The notes under the pieces were generated by a model that was given only the letters and a program-made list of their open reading frames with translations, did no database searches and was not told the DNA's origin. Below, one piece after another: positions 24,500 through 31,107 of a stretch of DNA of 64,000 bases (its first letter is position 1; every line of letters starts with the position of its first letter). The stretch lies in NCBI RefSeq assembly GCF_001613005.1, contig NZ_BDBN01000052.1, positions 1 to 64,000 on the forward strand, given 5' to 3'. The DNA comes from Nocardia nova NBRC 15556 (GTDB taxonomy: Bacteria; Actinomycetota; Actinomycetes; Mycobacteriales; Mycobacteriaceae). Made by a program: the position numbers and the translations under genes.

Positions 24500-24839
24500 C
24501 GGTGAAATTCGTGAGATGTTGATGAAAGCTATCAACGGTGAGCTCCCCGAGGAGCGGGACGACAACAATCGTCCGATGACAAACGCAGAACTGCGACAGT
24601 CGATGCTTGATTATTTTTCAGATACGGGTGGTGAAACCAAGAATCACACCCACACCCGGGATATGCCTACGCCGGAAGATATCGCCCAGCAGGAGAGGGA
24701 AGCGGAGGAGGCTGCACGGCAAGAGTGGTACGACGAACATGTTCGAAGGCTCGATGACCTCAAATACCGGGGTGTAACGGGGGGTGCGATCGCTCTAAAC
24801 AACGATGCCGCCTTGATGCGTCGGGCGCTAGGTAACTAA
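24492..24839 (+). CDS. Hypothetical 115-aa protein
   Basis: A 115-aa acidic protein starting MANGEIREMLMKAINGELPE. A long charged helix with coiled-coil character lies at about 55-85 (EDIAQQEREAEEAARQEW). Phage scaffolding or DNA-binding accessory proteins can look like this, but nothing specific is recognised. A GAGG ribosome site lies upstream and a terminator follows the stop. Confidence 0.65.
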   Translation: MANGEIREMLMKAINGELPEERDDNNRPMTNAELRQSMLDYFSDTGGETKNHTHTRDMPTPEDIAQQEREAEEAARQEWYDEHVRRLDDLKYRGVTGGAIALNNDAALMRRALGN

Positions 24840-24853
24840 CTAACCCTTATTCG

Positions 24854-24884
24854 GGACCGTCCACGGTGGGCGGTCCTTTGTTGT
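24854..24884 (+). terminator. Intrinsic terminator between small genes and the 278-aa gene
   Basis: GGACCG (24854-24859) pairs with CGGTCC (24871-24876), with further pairing inside, followed by TTTGTTGT. The next ribosome site GGAGAAC begins 11 bp later. Confidence 0.75.
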
Positions 24885-24929
24885 GTCCGGAGAACAATCT
24901 CCCGGACTTTCCCAGAAGGAGAATCACAC

Positions 24930-25766
24930 ATGTTCGAGAACGATATTTACCAGCAGCATCTAGACGATGTAGCGATCGTTCGCGCACAAGGCGGAACGGT
25001 TTCTAAGAAGTGGACCGAGATTGATTCGCGGTATGAAGCTTTCCTGTACCGGCAGTCTTCGCCGATTGACGATTTGTACGACGCAATCGTTTCCGGAGCT
25101 GATGAAGCGACACTGAATCGGAAGTATTCGGATGTAGTGGCGGATACTGTGGCCTCCGTTGACGGAACCGCTAAGTATGTCGCGGGTACCGCTGAATCGG
25201 TAATCAAGAACACTATCCGTCGCCGGATCGCTGCGGCATTGATCCAGGAATACGCAACTACCGCCGATGCGAATATTCAGACTATCGCTGAGCAGTTCGA
25301 CACCGAGTACGCGCGGTTCCTCGAACTGGCTTCGGCGATTGATCCTGAAACCCCGCCGGAGCGTCTGGTAGGTCAGCCGATGGAAGTTCAGACAGCGTGG
25401 TTGGAATCGGCGGAAGTATCCGCCCGACTGGATACGTTGCTACAGGCTCTGAAAGCGGCTGTAGGTCTCGCTGGTGTCCACAACCTGAACAACGATGCTG
25501 AGGTTAGTTTGGTTGCGCCTACGGACGCTGTAGGGATGCATAAACGTGCCGTGTGGGATGCGTGGAATACAGACGGCCGGTGCCGTCGCTGGTCTGCGCT
25601 GGCGGCTGCGGATATCGAGGTTCGCGCTATCCGGTCGGCCGGTGAGTTCAAGCGGCTAGCTAAGCCTCAGATCACATTTGTGACGGAGCCAACCGCGACC
25701 GGTGGAATTCGGCAGTGGGCTACCGATGCCGAATCCGGGGAGAAGCTACACCAGGTCGGTTTCTGA
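24930..25766 (+). CDS. Hypothetical 278-aa element protein
   Basis: A 278-aa protein, mostly helical, with no family I recognise. N-terminus MFENDIYQQHLDDVAIVRAQ. Residues about 60-100 are Ala/Val-rich but not membrane-like. The C-terminal third (WDAWNTDGRCRRWSALAAAD) and TFVTEPTATGGIRQWATD look like a compact domain. It has an AGAAGGAG ribosome site and is flanked by terminators on both sides, so it may be separately expressed. It could be structural or regulatory; there is no basis to choose. Confidence 0.7.
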   Translation: MFENDIYQQHLDDVAIVRAQGGTVSKKWTEIDSRYEAFLYRQSSPIDDLYDAIVSGADEATLNRKYSDVVADTVASVDGTAKYVAGTAESVIKNTIRRRIAAALIQEYATTADANIQTIAEQFDTEYARFLELASAIDPETPPERLVGQPMEVQTAWLESAEVSARLDTLLQALKAAVGLAGVHNLNNDAEVSLVAPTDAVGMHKRAVWDAWNTDGRCRRWSALAAADIEVRAIRSAGEFKRLAKPQITFVTEPTATGGIRQWATDAESGEKLHQVGF

Positions 25767-25786
25767 ACCGGAATAACTGAAACTAC

Positions 25787-25818
25787 GGGGACCGCTTCCG
25801 GGCGGTCCCCTTTTCGTT
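25787..25818 (+). terminator. Intrinsic terminator before the DUF2637 gene
   Basis: GGGGACCGC (25787-25795) pairs with GCGGTCCCC (25802-25810) and is followed by TTTTCGTT, then GGAGAACC, the ribosome site of the DUF2637 gene. The close spacing suggests the T-tract and translation start overlap functionally. Confidence 0.8.
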
Positions 25819-25830
25819 GGAGAACCACAA

Positions 25831-26439
25831 ATGAATCGGATAACCGCGATAGCGGTTGCAGCGGTAGCGGTAGTTGCTGCGGTTGTGTCGTACGAGCATC
25901 TGTACACGGTGGCGGAAATATCCGGCGAGCACTGGCGGGCGTGGTTGCTTCCGTTGTCGGTAGACGGTCTGGTCATTGCCGCATCGTTGTCCGCGTTCCG
26001 TTCGAAGCGGAACCGGGAGCCGGTACACCCGATGACCAAGCTTTCTCTTGGTACCGGCCTGGTGGTCTCTGTGGCTGCAAACGTGTTGGTGCCGTTCCTA
26101 CCGGCAGTGTCTTCCGGTTGGTTGTCCGCTGCGGTAGCGGCATGGCCTGCGGTAGCACTGGCACTCGCTTTCGAGGAGTTGCTACGCCTGCGCGGTAACG
26201 CTGAGCCGGAACCGCTTCCGCTAGAGCCGGAGCCGGTAGACGAACCGGCGGAAGAACTGGAAGAACCTCGACCGGCCGGAACGGAAACCCCACGGGCGGC
26301 AGCGCTGCGGGTGGCGCTAACGGAACCGGGCATTACCGGTAGCGCTCTCGGAGCTCGGTTCGCCCGCTCGGATTCGTGGGGTCGCGCAGTCATCCGGGAA
26401 GCGAAGAAGAACTATCAAAGCGAATTGAGCCTAGTGTGA
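25831..26439 (+). CDS. DUF2637 membrane protein with C-terminal helix-turn-helix-like tail
   Basis: A 202-aa protein. Four membrane segments lie at about 3-26, 36-55, 73-95 and 97-118; the sequence WLLPLSVDGLVIAASL is the DUF2637 hallmark. An acidic, proline-rich linker (LPLEPEPVDEPAEELEEPR) follows, then a helical tail (LTEPGITGSALGARF, WGRAVIREAKKNYQ) resembling a winged helix. DUF2637 proteins occur in actinobacterial mobile elements and phages, where their role is unknown. Its stop overlaps the ATPase start by 4 bp. Confidence 0.85.
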   Translation: MNRITAIAVAAVAVVAAVVSYEHLYTVAEISGEHWRAWLLPLSVDGLVIAASLSAFRSKRNREPVHPMTKLSLGTGLVVSVAANVLVPFLPAVSSGWLSAAVAAWPAVALALAFEELLRLRGNAEPEPLPLEPEPVDEPAEELEEPRPAGTETPRAAALRVALTEPGITGSALGARFARSDSWGRAVIREAKKNYQSELSLV

Positions 26440-27443
26440 CAGACATTGATATCAGTACCCGGCAAGTTTTCAAGCGGTATTCGTTAGGAGAGGCGTACCG
26501 AATGTCTCAGCAGTCGGAACGCTGGGTATTCAAAGACACTATCTGTTCTTCGGTAACGCTGATCTACGGTAAGTCGAATGTCGGCAAGTCGTACTTGGTG
26601 TCGTCTATGGTTTCGTCGTTGCTGGTTGACGGTCGAGAATTCCTCGGTATGCAACCGGTCGATAAGTCGAAACTGTGGCGGCCCGCGATCGTAAGCACCG
26701 ACCCCGGAACATTGCAGGACTACGGAGAGCAGATTTTCGAGACGATTCCGAACCCGACCGGTGATGAGGTCGACCTGTTTGAAGGTGCGTTAATGCTCGA
26801 CCCGAGCCGCTGGGACTTGTTCGCTAACCAGGTGGTAGAGAACGGGAACAATTTCGTTGTTCTGGACAACCTTATGGGGTTGACCGGTGACACGAATTCG
26901 TCGGAACGGTGCACGGTCGTGTTTGATGCTATGGCTAAGCTGAATTCCCACGGTATCCCTACGGTTCTGTTGCATCACGAGTCAGAGCACGGATTCTCAG
27001 CGACCGGAGCTAACCCGATGGGGTCGTCGGTAATCGTGCAGAAGCCTCGGATGTGGATACAGGTACGGCAGACGAACCGTAAAGGTCTACGCGGTGGAAA
27101 TACCGCGATGATCATTCGGGGTAACCGTTTGGAGCAACCGCAACAGTTGGTTGCCGCGCCGATGGCTGGCCCCAACTTTAAGGTTATAAATCGCGGCCCG
27201 TGGGAATCGACCGCAACGGAGCAAGCTAAGAAGCAAGACCGGTCTAAAGACACCTTGGACGCTAACGCGGATATGGCTCGGTTTGTGGTTACGAACTGTC
27301 AGGGTTATACGCAGAACGAAGCGGCCCGGAAACTGGCCGCTGAGTTCGGGGGCTCTATCGAGAGCTATCGGAAATGGCTACAGCCGGGAAAGCGTCTCGG
27401 TGCCCTGGTGACTCGCACCGGAACCACTTGGACGCTGGCCTAA
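26436..27443 (+). CDS. RepA-like AAA/RecA-fold ATPase (putative replicative helicase)
   Basis: A 335-aa P-loop NTPase of the AAA_25/RepA type. Walker A is GKSNVGKS near residue 46, Walker B is NFVVLDNLMGL near 143, and the RecA-like motif TVLLHHESEHGFSATGANPM follows. The C-terminus has a helix-turn-helix-like segment (GYTQNEAARKLAAEFGGS). Proteins like this act as hexameric helicases in plasmid, phage and satellite replication. The GTG start overlaps the DUF2637 stop. Together with the following winged-helix gene it may form the replication module. Confidence 0.85.
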   Translation: MTDIDISTRQVFKRYSLGEAYRMSQQSERWVFKDTICSSVTLIYGKSNVGKSYLVSSMVSSLLVDGREFLGMQPVDKSKLWRPAIVSTDPGTLQDYGEQIFETIPNPTGDEVDLFEGALMLDPSRWDLFANQVVENGNNFVVLDNLMGLTGDTNSSERCTVVFDAMAKLNSHGIPTVLLHHESEHGFSATGANPMGSSVIVQKPRMWIQVRQTNRKGLRGGNTAMIIRGNRLEQPQQLVAAPMAGPNFKVINRGPWESTATEQAKKQDRSKDTLDANADMARFVVTNCQGYTQNEAARKLAAEFGGSIESYRKWLQPGKRLGALVTRTGTTWTLA

Positions 27444-27712
27444 ATCAGGTGGGGACGGAAGTGGGGATACCGTCCCCACCCTGGCTCTAAATGTACTGGT
27501 CAGCCTAGGTGGGGACTGGGGACGGGGACCCTTATATAAGTAGTTCGTACCTCACTACTTAATAACCCACTTCATACCCTTTTAGTGGAGCCGTGCTCCA
27601 CCGGAGACGGAACAACATAGCGGCCCTTAGTGGGGCCGCTTATCCATCGGTCAGCCGTGCTGACCTTCATCACCTGCGAACGTCGCAGGTATATACCGAT
27701 AGGAGGTAGGCC
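27444..27712. other. Hairpin cluster between the ATPase and winged-helix genes
   Basis: A 269-bp non-coding stretch. After a terminator-like stem come three GGGGAC repeats (27511-27527), an A/T-rich run, and hairpins: AAGTAGT/ACTACTT (27538-27560), GTGGAGC-CGT-GCTCCAC (27585-27601), AGCGGCCC/GGGCCGCT (27619-27640), GGTCAGC-CGT-GCTGACC (27649-27665), ACCTGCGA-ACG-TCGCAGGT (27672-27690). Stems are perfect and differ in sequence; three loops have only three bases. It ends at the AGGAGG ribosome site of the next gene. Possibly an origin or regulatory RNA. Confidence 0.75.
27448..27482 (+). terminator. Strong hairpin after the ATPase gene
   Basis: GGTGGGGACGG (27448-27458) pairs over 11 bp with CCGTCCCCACC (27470-27480). 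No T-run follows, so it may act as an RNA-stability or attenuator stem rather than a classic terminator. It starts 4 bp after the ATPase stop. Confidence 0.55.
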
Positions 27713-28075
27713 GTGCCTACCGACCAACAGCACGCAACCGTGTTGCGAGCTAAGTGCAACAACGGCACGTTGTATCGAAATGATGCCAAGCTATCGCACT
27801 GGCTTGGCATCCCCGAGAACAAGGTCAAGTTTGTACTTGACCGATTGATTGCGGAGGGTGTCCTCCGCTATGTGGGCCAGTCACGGACTGGCACCAGTAA
27901 GTACGAAGTAGTGCAGGTGTCTGCACTGACTGAGGACGAAAAGAATCAGATCGTCTCTGAATACGCAGCGGCCTCAAATGCAATTAGTTGGTCTGACGAA
28001 CCGGTGTTCCCGAGCAGGGTTGCTCGGAGTCCGTTCCCGACAGCTCTACCGATTACCGATGAACCAACATTCTGA
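27713..28075 (+). CDS. Small winged-helix DNA-binding protein (120 aa)
   Basis: A 120-aa protein. Residues about 15-70 read as a winged helix: LYRNDAKLSHWLGIPENKVK, FVLDRLIAEGVLRYV, then the wing SRTGTSKYEVVQV. The rest is a flexible, Ser/Pro-rich tail. GTG start behind AGGAGG. Coming directly after a RepA-like ATPase and a hairpin cluster, it could be the origin-binding initiator (a RepC-like role) or a regulator; this is inference. Confidence 0.7.
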   Translation: MPTDQQHATVLRAKCNNGTLYRNDAKLSHWLGIPENKVKFVLDRLIAEGVLRYVGQSRTGTSKYEVVQVSALTEDEKNQIVSEYAAASNAISWSDEPVFPSRVARSPFPTALPITDEPTF

Positions 28076-28081
28076 GTCAAC

Positions 28082-28243
28082 ATGGATGAGACAGAGTTCG
28101 ATCGGTTGTGTTTGGTTGCTCTCGAATGTGCTAGTTCCGATGATGCTAAGCGAGAGCTAACGAGTCTAAGGGAATGGGCTAAGCGTCGCCGGGTAAGCCT
28201 CAGTCCGGCTGTAGCCGTAGACGAGTCTGGTCGGCAGGAATAG
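28082..28243 (+). CDS. Hypothetical 53-aa protein
   Basis: A 53-aa frame starting MDETEFDRLCLVALECASSD and ending AVAVDESGRQE. It is helical and charged. The ATG is 6 bp after the previous stop (TGAGTCAACATGG), with no strong ribosome site, so translation would depend on the upstream gene. No family is recognised. Codon use matches the neighbouring element genes. Confidence 0.5.
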   Translation: MDETEFDRLCLVALECASSDDAKRELTSLREWAKRRRVSLSPAVAVDESGRQE

Positions 28244-28472
28244 GTAACTCTCCCGCTGGGCGGTTTCAGTCGCTCAGCGGGGCAATCAGAGCCCCTTAAG
28301 GGGGTAGGCGGGGAACCCTCCCACCCTGGTCGCTGGCCCCTCTCTCGGCTTTCATGCCGGTATCCCCCCGAGCTGAAAACTAGTTCCCCCATATCTGCCA
28401 CCTGCGGTTTTCTTCCCTGGAAAACCGCTTAGGTTGTCAACTATTCCCCCCGAAATTCGACAGGATTCCGCG
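28244..28472. other. Non-coding gap with hairpins
   Basis: A 229-bp gap. It holds CCCGCTG with CAGCGGG (around 28251-28281), the palindrome CCCCTTAAGGGG (around 28293-28304), and a perfect stem GCGGTTTTC (28404-28412) with GAAAACCGC (28420-28428). No gene is seen. Confidence 0.55.
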
Positions 28473-28619
28473 ATGAAAGAGTGTTCCGTCTGTGCTGTAC
28501 CTAAACCCCTAAGCGAGTTCTACTCGGACAAGTCCCGTAAGGATGGCTTAGAGCACCGCTGTAAAGTGTGCAGCAACCGTAAGCGCACCGCGTATCAGCA
28601 GCGGGCCGACGGTATCTAG
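28473..28619 (+). CDS. Small CxxC zinc-finger protein (48 aa), HNH/endonuclease VII-like start
   Basis: A 48-aa protein starting MKECSVCAVPKPLSEFYSDK and continuing to CKVCSNRKRT. The two CxxC pairs (C4/C7 and the CKVC pair near 32-35) and the motif KPLSEFYSDKSRKDGL are those that open many phage HNH/recombination-endonuclease-VII proteins. Here the catalytic HNH part is absent, so it is either a truncated remnant or a stand-alone zinc finger. The ATG was chosen at the motif start. Confidence 0.65.
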   Translation: MKECSVCAVPKPLSEFYSDKSRKDGLEHRCKVCSNRKRTAYQQRADGI

Positions 28620-28624
28620 ACACG

Positions 28625-28677
28625 AAAAAGCCCCTTCGGTGACCGGGCTAACCGGTCGCCTCCGGGGCTATTCGTTG
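28625..28677. terminator. Bidirectional terminator between rightward genes and the integrase unit
   Basis: AGCCCC (28629-28634) pairs with GGGGCT (28664-28669), and inside them ACCGG (28642-28646) pairs with CCGGT (28652-28656). An AAAAA run on the left gives a T-run for the leftward transcript; ATTCGTTGTT follows on the right. Confidence 0.75.
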
Positions 28678-29166
28678 TTAGCTAGCCTGCGGGAAGACTG
28701 GGCGGCCCGCGTGGTCCCGAGCTGTCTCCGGGAAGCTGGGTCTAACTATCTTGTGCCAAATATCGTAGTCGAGCGACACCGTGCCTACGCCGGTCTCGGT
28801 TATCGCGGGTACCTCTAGGGGTTCTCCATCGCAGTCGGACAAGATTTCCTCGAAGTATCCGAATTCGGCCAGTTCACATAAGCAGTCGATAAACAGCCCC
28901 GCTGTGTATCCGCGCCACTCTAGGTCTTCGAGCGGTTGCACACCGGATCGCAAAACGATCGGTTCCCCCGATTCCGGATCATAAAACGGGGACATGGTTA
29001 CATACGCCGTGTCCATGCCGTGTATCTCGCCGTGCACGTATTCGAATAGTTCTTCGCCGGTTTCTGTCATGCATCGACGTATCTGCTCGGCAAGCGTATG
29101 CGTGTGGTCGTCGAATTCGGGGTGTAGCTGAATCTCGAACAGCCACCGGTCCCAATCGAAATTCAT
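28678..29166 (-). CDS. Acidic hypothetical protein coupled to the integrase (162 aa)
   Basis: A 162-aa strongly acidic protein starting MNFDWDRWLFEIQLHPEFDD. It has no membrane segment and no recognised family. Its ATG overlaps the integrase stop by 4 bp (ATGA), so it is translated from the integrase message. That position makes it a candidate integrase partner such as a recombination directionality factor, or an anti-restriction/DNA-mimic-like protein given its charge. Neither is shown. Confidence 0.7.
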   Translation of the reverse strand: MNFDWDRWLFEIQLHPEFDDHTHTLAEQIRRCMTETGEELFEYVHGEIHGMDTAYVTMSPFYDPESGEPIVLRSGVQPLEDLEWRGYTAGLFIDCLCELAEFGYFEEILSDCDGEPLEVPAITETGVGTVSLDYDIWHKIVRPSFPETARDHAGRPVFPQAS

Positions 29167-30806
29167 TTCTTCCCCCTATACTCGTGCCGGAGTTCCCATG
29201 CCAACTTATCCCATTCCGGATGAGGGTTCCGGATTTCTTCTTCCTCTTCCGGTGTGAGGGGACGCTCTACCCATTCCCTGTATCGCTTGTAGTATTCTTC
29301 TCGCGGTACATTGAATGTATCGGGGAACTCGTCCGGGACAATCAGATGAGCATACCGGCCGTTCTCTCCTAATTTCCGTACATACAGCCTAATTCCGGCT
29401 TTCATTAGCAGTGCCCGACGTTCCTCGGGGTTCATCCGCTCGTAAGCCTCCGCGTAGGTTTCTCCGGTCGGTTCGTCTATGTACTGCGGTTCCCGTTGCG
29501 GAAGCGATTCGAGTAGCTTCCGCTTCTCGACTAGCGCGGCTAGGCGTTCCCGGTACTCGTCTTGGCCTCCGTCGTAGTCGTATAGACCTAGGTCGTATTC
29601 GTCTCGGATAGTCGTCATTGCTCGGGACACCGCTTGTAGTTCGTCGGTGTGGTCCTCGCCCGGAATGAACTTGCGTTCGGTAACCGGTAGAGCTTTGAGA
29701 TTATCGTATACACGTGAGTCCACGGTTTCTTGAATTTCAGATTCTAGGAACGTAGAGCCCTCGCATTTGGGCTTACCACTTTTAGGGACACAGCGGTAAT
29801 ACGAGTACTTCTTGCCGTTCGAGTGAGTGTTAACGACACGGTACAGCCTTTCTCCGCACCCGGCGCAGTACACGATACCGAGCAATGGTGCCGCCCCATG
29901 AGACCGTTCACGGGTGCGGGAACGTGCCTTCAATACCTCTTGAATCTGTGTCCATTCCTCATCGGTGAATATGCCCTTAGGTGTGTACCGGATAGGCATT
30001 CCGTCTACCCCTCGGGCTAGCCTCCGCTCTTTCACCGAGCGCCCGATAAGCTTGTAACCCTGCGTAGCGGGAGACTTGAGTATCTTCCCGACGCTCGATT
30101 GGTTCCAGACATCGGAGACCTTAGTTTTCCGGCTTACACCTTCTTTGTGGTAGTACCGGGCAGGCGTAGGGAAGCCGTCCGCTGTGAGCCGCGCGGCAAT
30201 CTCCCATTGCGATTTACCGGCTAGCGTCATCTCACCCATGATTCGCACTGCCTGAGACGACACAGGATCAATCTCTAGAGTCTTACCGGCTCGCGGGTGG
30301 TCAACGATTCGATAGCCGTAGGGCGGTTGGCCTCCAGGCCAACGGTCCATCTTCCGTAAAGCGTTGTGCGAGTCCTTGACTCGGGTCGAGAGCGTGCCCG
30401 CTTCGAGTTCGGCGAGTGCCGCAATGATGGCAACCATCGCTTTGCCGAACGGCTGAGACAAGTCGAAACCTTCGGTAGCGGAGACCAACGTCTTACCGTT
30501 GTCCTCACACCATGCGATGAGGTCGGCAAGGTCCTTCGAGGAACGAACCAACCGGTCAAGCCTCCACACCACGATTGCGTCGAATTCGTGGTGCCGGTTC
30601 TTCAACCAGTCGCCGAGTTCGGGCCGGTCGAACGGTGAGTACTTGGTGGCGGACACGTCGAGGTCGGTCGCTACACCCGCCTCAGTCCATCCGCGCGCTT
30701 GGACCGCGTTGCGGCTGTGCTCCAACTGTCGTGCTGGTGACGTAGATTCGTCAGTCATGACGGATAGCCGAGCGACCAGCAAGGCGCGTAGCGGGGGAGC
30801 AGTCAT
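29163..30806 (-). CDS. int: Large serine integrase
   Basis: A 547-aa serine recombinase that would carry out attP x attB integration. The resolvase catalytic domain spans about 5-150: nucleophile S15 in LVARLS, WRLDRLVRSSKDL, and GKAMVAIIAALAELEAGTLS. The recombinase domain starts near 175 (GGQPPYGYRIV). A zinc ribbon follows at about 325-355 (YCAGCGERLYR, RC...KCEG), then a coiled-coil-bearing C-terminus. The ATG follows GGAGGTTCC. A longer open frame runs across attR, but the start must lie inside the element. The gene is 55 bp from the right core. Confidence 0.95.
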   Translation of the reverse strand: MTAPPLRALLVARLSVMTDESTSPARQLEHSRNAVQARGWTEAGVATDLDVSATKYSPFDRPELGDWLKNRHHEFDAIVVWRLDRLVRSSKDLADLIAWCEDNGKTLVSATEGFDLSQPFGKAMVAIIAALAELEAGTLSTRVKDSHNALRKMDRWPGGQPPYGYRIVDHPRAGKTLEIDPVSSQAVRIMGEMTLAGKSQWEIAARLTADGFPTPARYYHKEGVSRKTKVSDVWNQSSVGKILKSPATQGYKLIGRSVKERRLARGVDGMPIRYTPKGIFTDEEWTQIQEVLKARSRTRERSHGAAPLLGIVYCAGCGERLYRVVNTHSNGKKYSYYRCVPKSGKPKCEGSTFLESEIQETVDSRVYDNLKALPVTERKFIPGEDHTDELQAVSRAMTTIRDEYDLGLYDYDGGQDEYRERLAALVEKRKLLESLPQREPQYIDEPTGETYAEAYERMNPEERRALLMKAGIRLYVRKLGENGRYAHLIVPDEFPDTFNVPREEYYKRYREWVERPLTPEEEEEIRNPHPEWDKLAWELRHEYRGKK

Positions 30807-30837
30807 CGTGGAACCTCCGTGTTCAGAGCCGATTCTA

Positions 30838-30873
30838 GTTTGTAGAACCGAGTCGATCCGGTGGCGCATCGAC
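30838..30873. repeat. attR core with attP left arm
   Basis: TGGCGCATCGAC at 30862-30873 is identical to the left core. The flanking element sequence GTTTGTAGAACCG (30838-30850) resembles, in inverted orientation, the element sequence next to the left core (GCGGTTTACACAAC, 19103-19116), as expected for the two arms of an attP site. Confidence 0.85.
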
Positions 30874-30990
30874 TACCACCTCGCGCGGGGAGCGATCGCC
30901 GGGCGCGCGAAGCAGGCCGTGGTCGAGCGCGCGCCCGAATACGCGCTGCGCTGGTCGGACCATGCTCCGGTCACCGTGCAATACCGCTGA
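30862..30990 (+). pseudogene. Displaced 3' end of the original xthA
   Basis: Reading from the core, the codons give WRIDYHLARGAIAGRAKQAV, then VERAPEYALRWSDHAPV, ending TVQYR and a stop. This is a proper exonuclease III C-terminus with the catalytic SDH, cut off from its 5' part by the element. It has no start or ribosome site of its own. Precise excision would rejoin it to the host part of xthA. Confidence 0.92.
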
Positions 30991-31107
30991 ACGCGATACC
31001 GCTGAACCCTGATCGACCGAACGCGGTGGGAACATCGTCTCCACACCGCGTACCCGTCAGCGTGGACGGGACTCCGCAAGTCCGACAGCACCGATGAACA
31101 GGCACCG

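Larger units (their letters stand above)
19091..30873. mobile_element. Integrated serine-integrase element in xthA (satellite- or replicon-like)
   Basis: An approximately 11.8-kb element bounded by the 12-bp direct repeat TGGCGCATCGAC. Evidence: the xthA gene changes sequence exactly after the repeat, and the original xthA 3' end resumes exactly after the second copy. A large serine integrase lies next to the right repeat. Base composition drops visibly (27 of 60 bases are G/C at 24061-24120). Content is a regulatory triad, many tiny genes, a RepA-like ATPase, hairpin-rich non-coding DNA and the integrase. There are no capsid, portal, terminase, tail, lysis, FtsK/Tra or Rep_pro genes that I recognise. 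Confidence 0.93.

Noticed and set aside
30807..30869. N-terminal extension of the integrase across attR
   Set aside because: The extension would read through the attachment core, so the N-terminus would change on excision. A strong GGAGG site precedes the ATG at 30806, where the recombinase domain begins.
30499..30990. 163-codon frame ending in the xthA tail
   Set aside because: It joins antisense integrase sequence to the displaced xthA fragment by chance; only the xthA-matching end is meaningful and it has no start.
19091..30990. Tyrosine-integrase element in a tRNA gene
   Set aside because: No tRNA is visible at either end; the integrase has a resolvase-type serine active site and the target is the xthA coding sequence.
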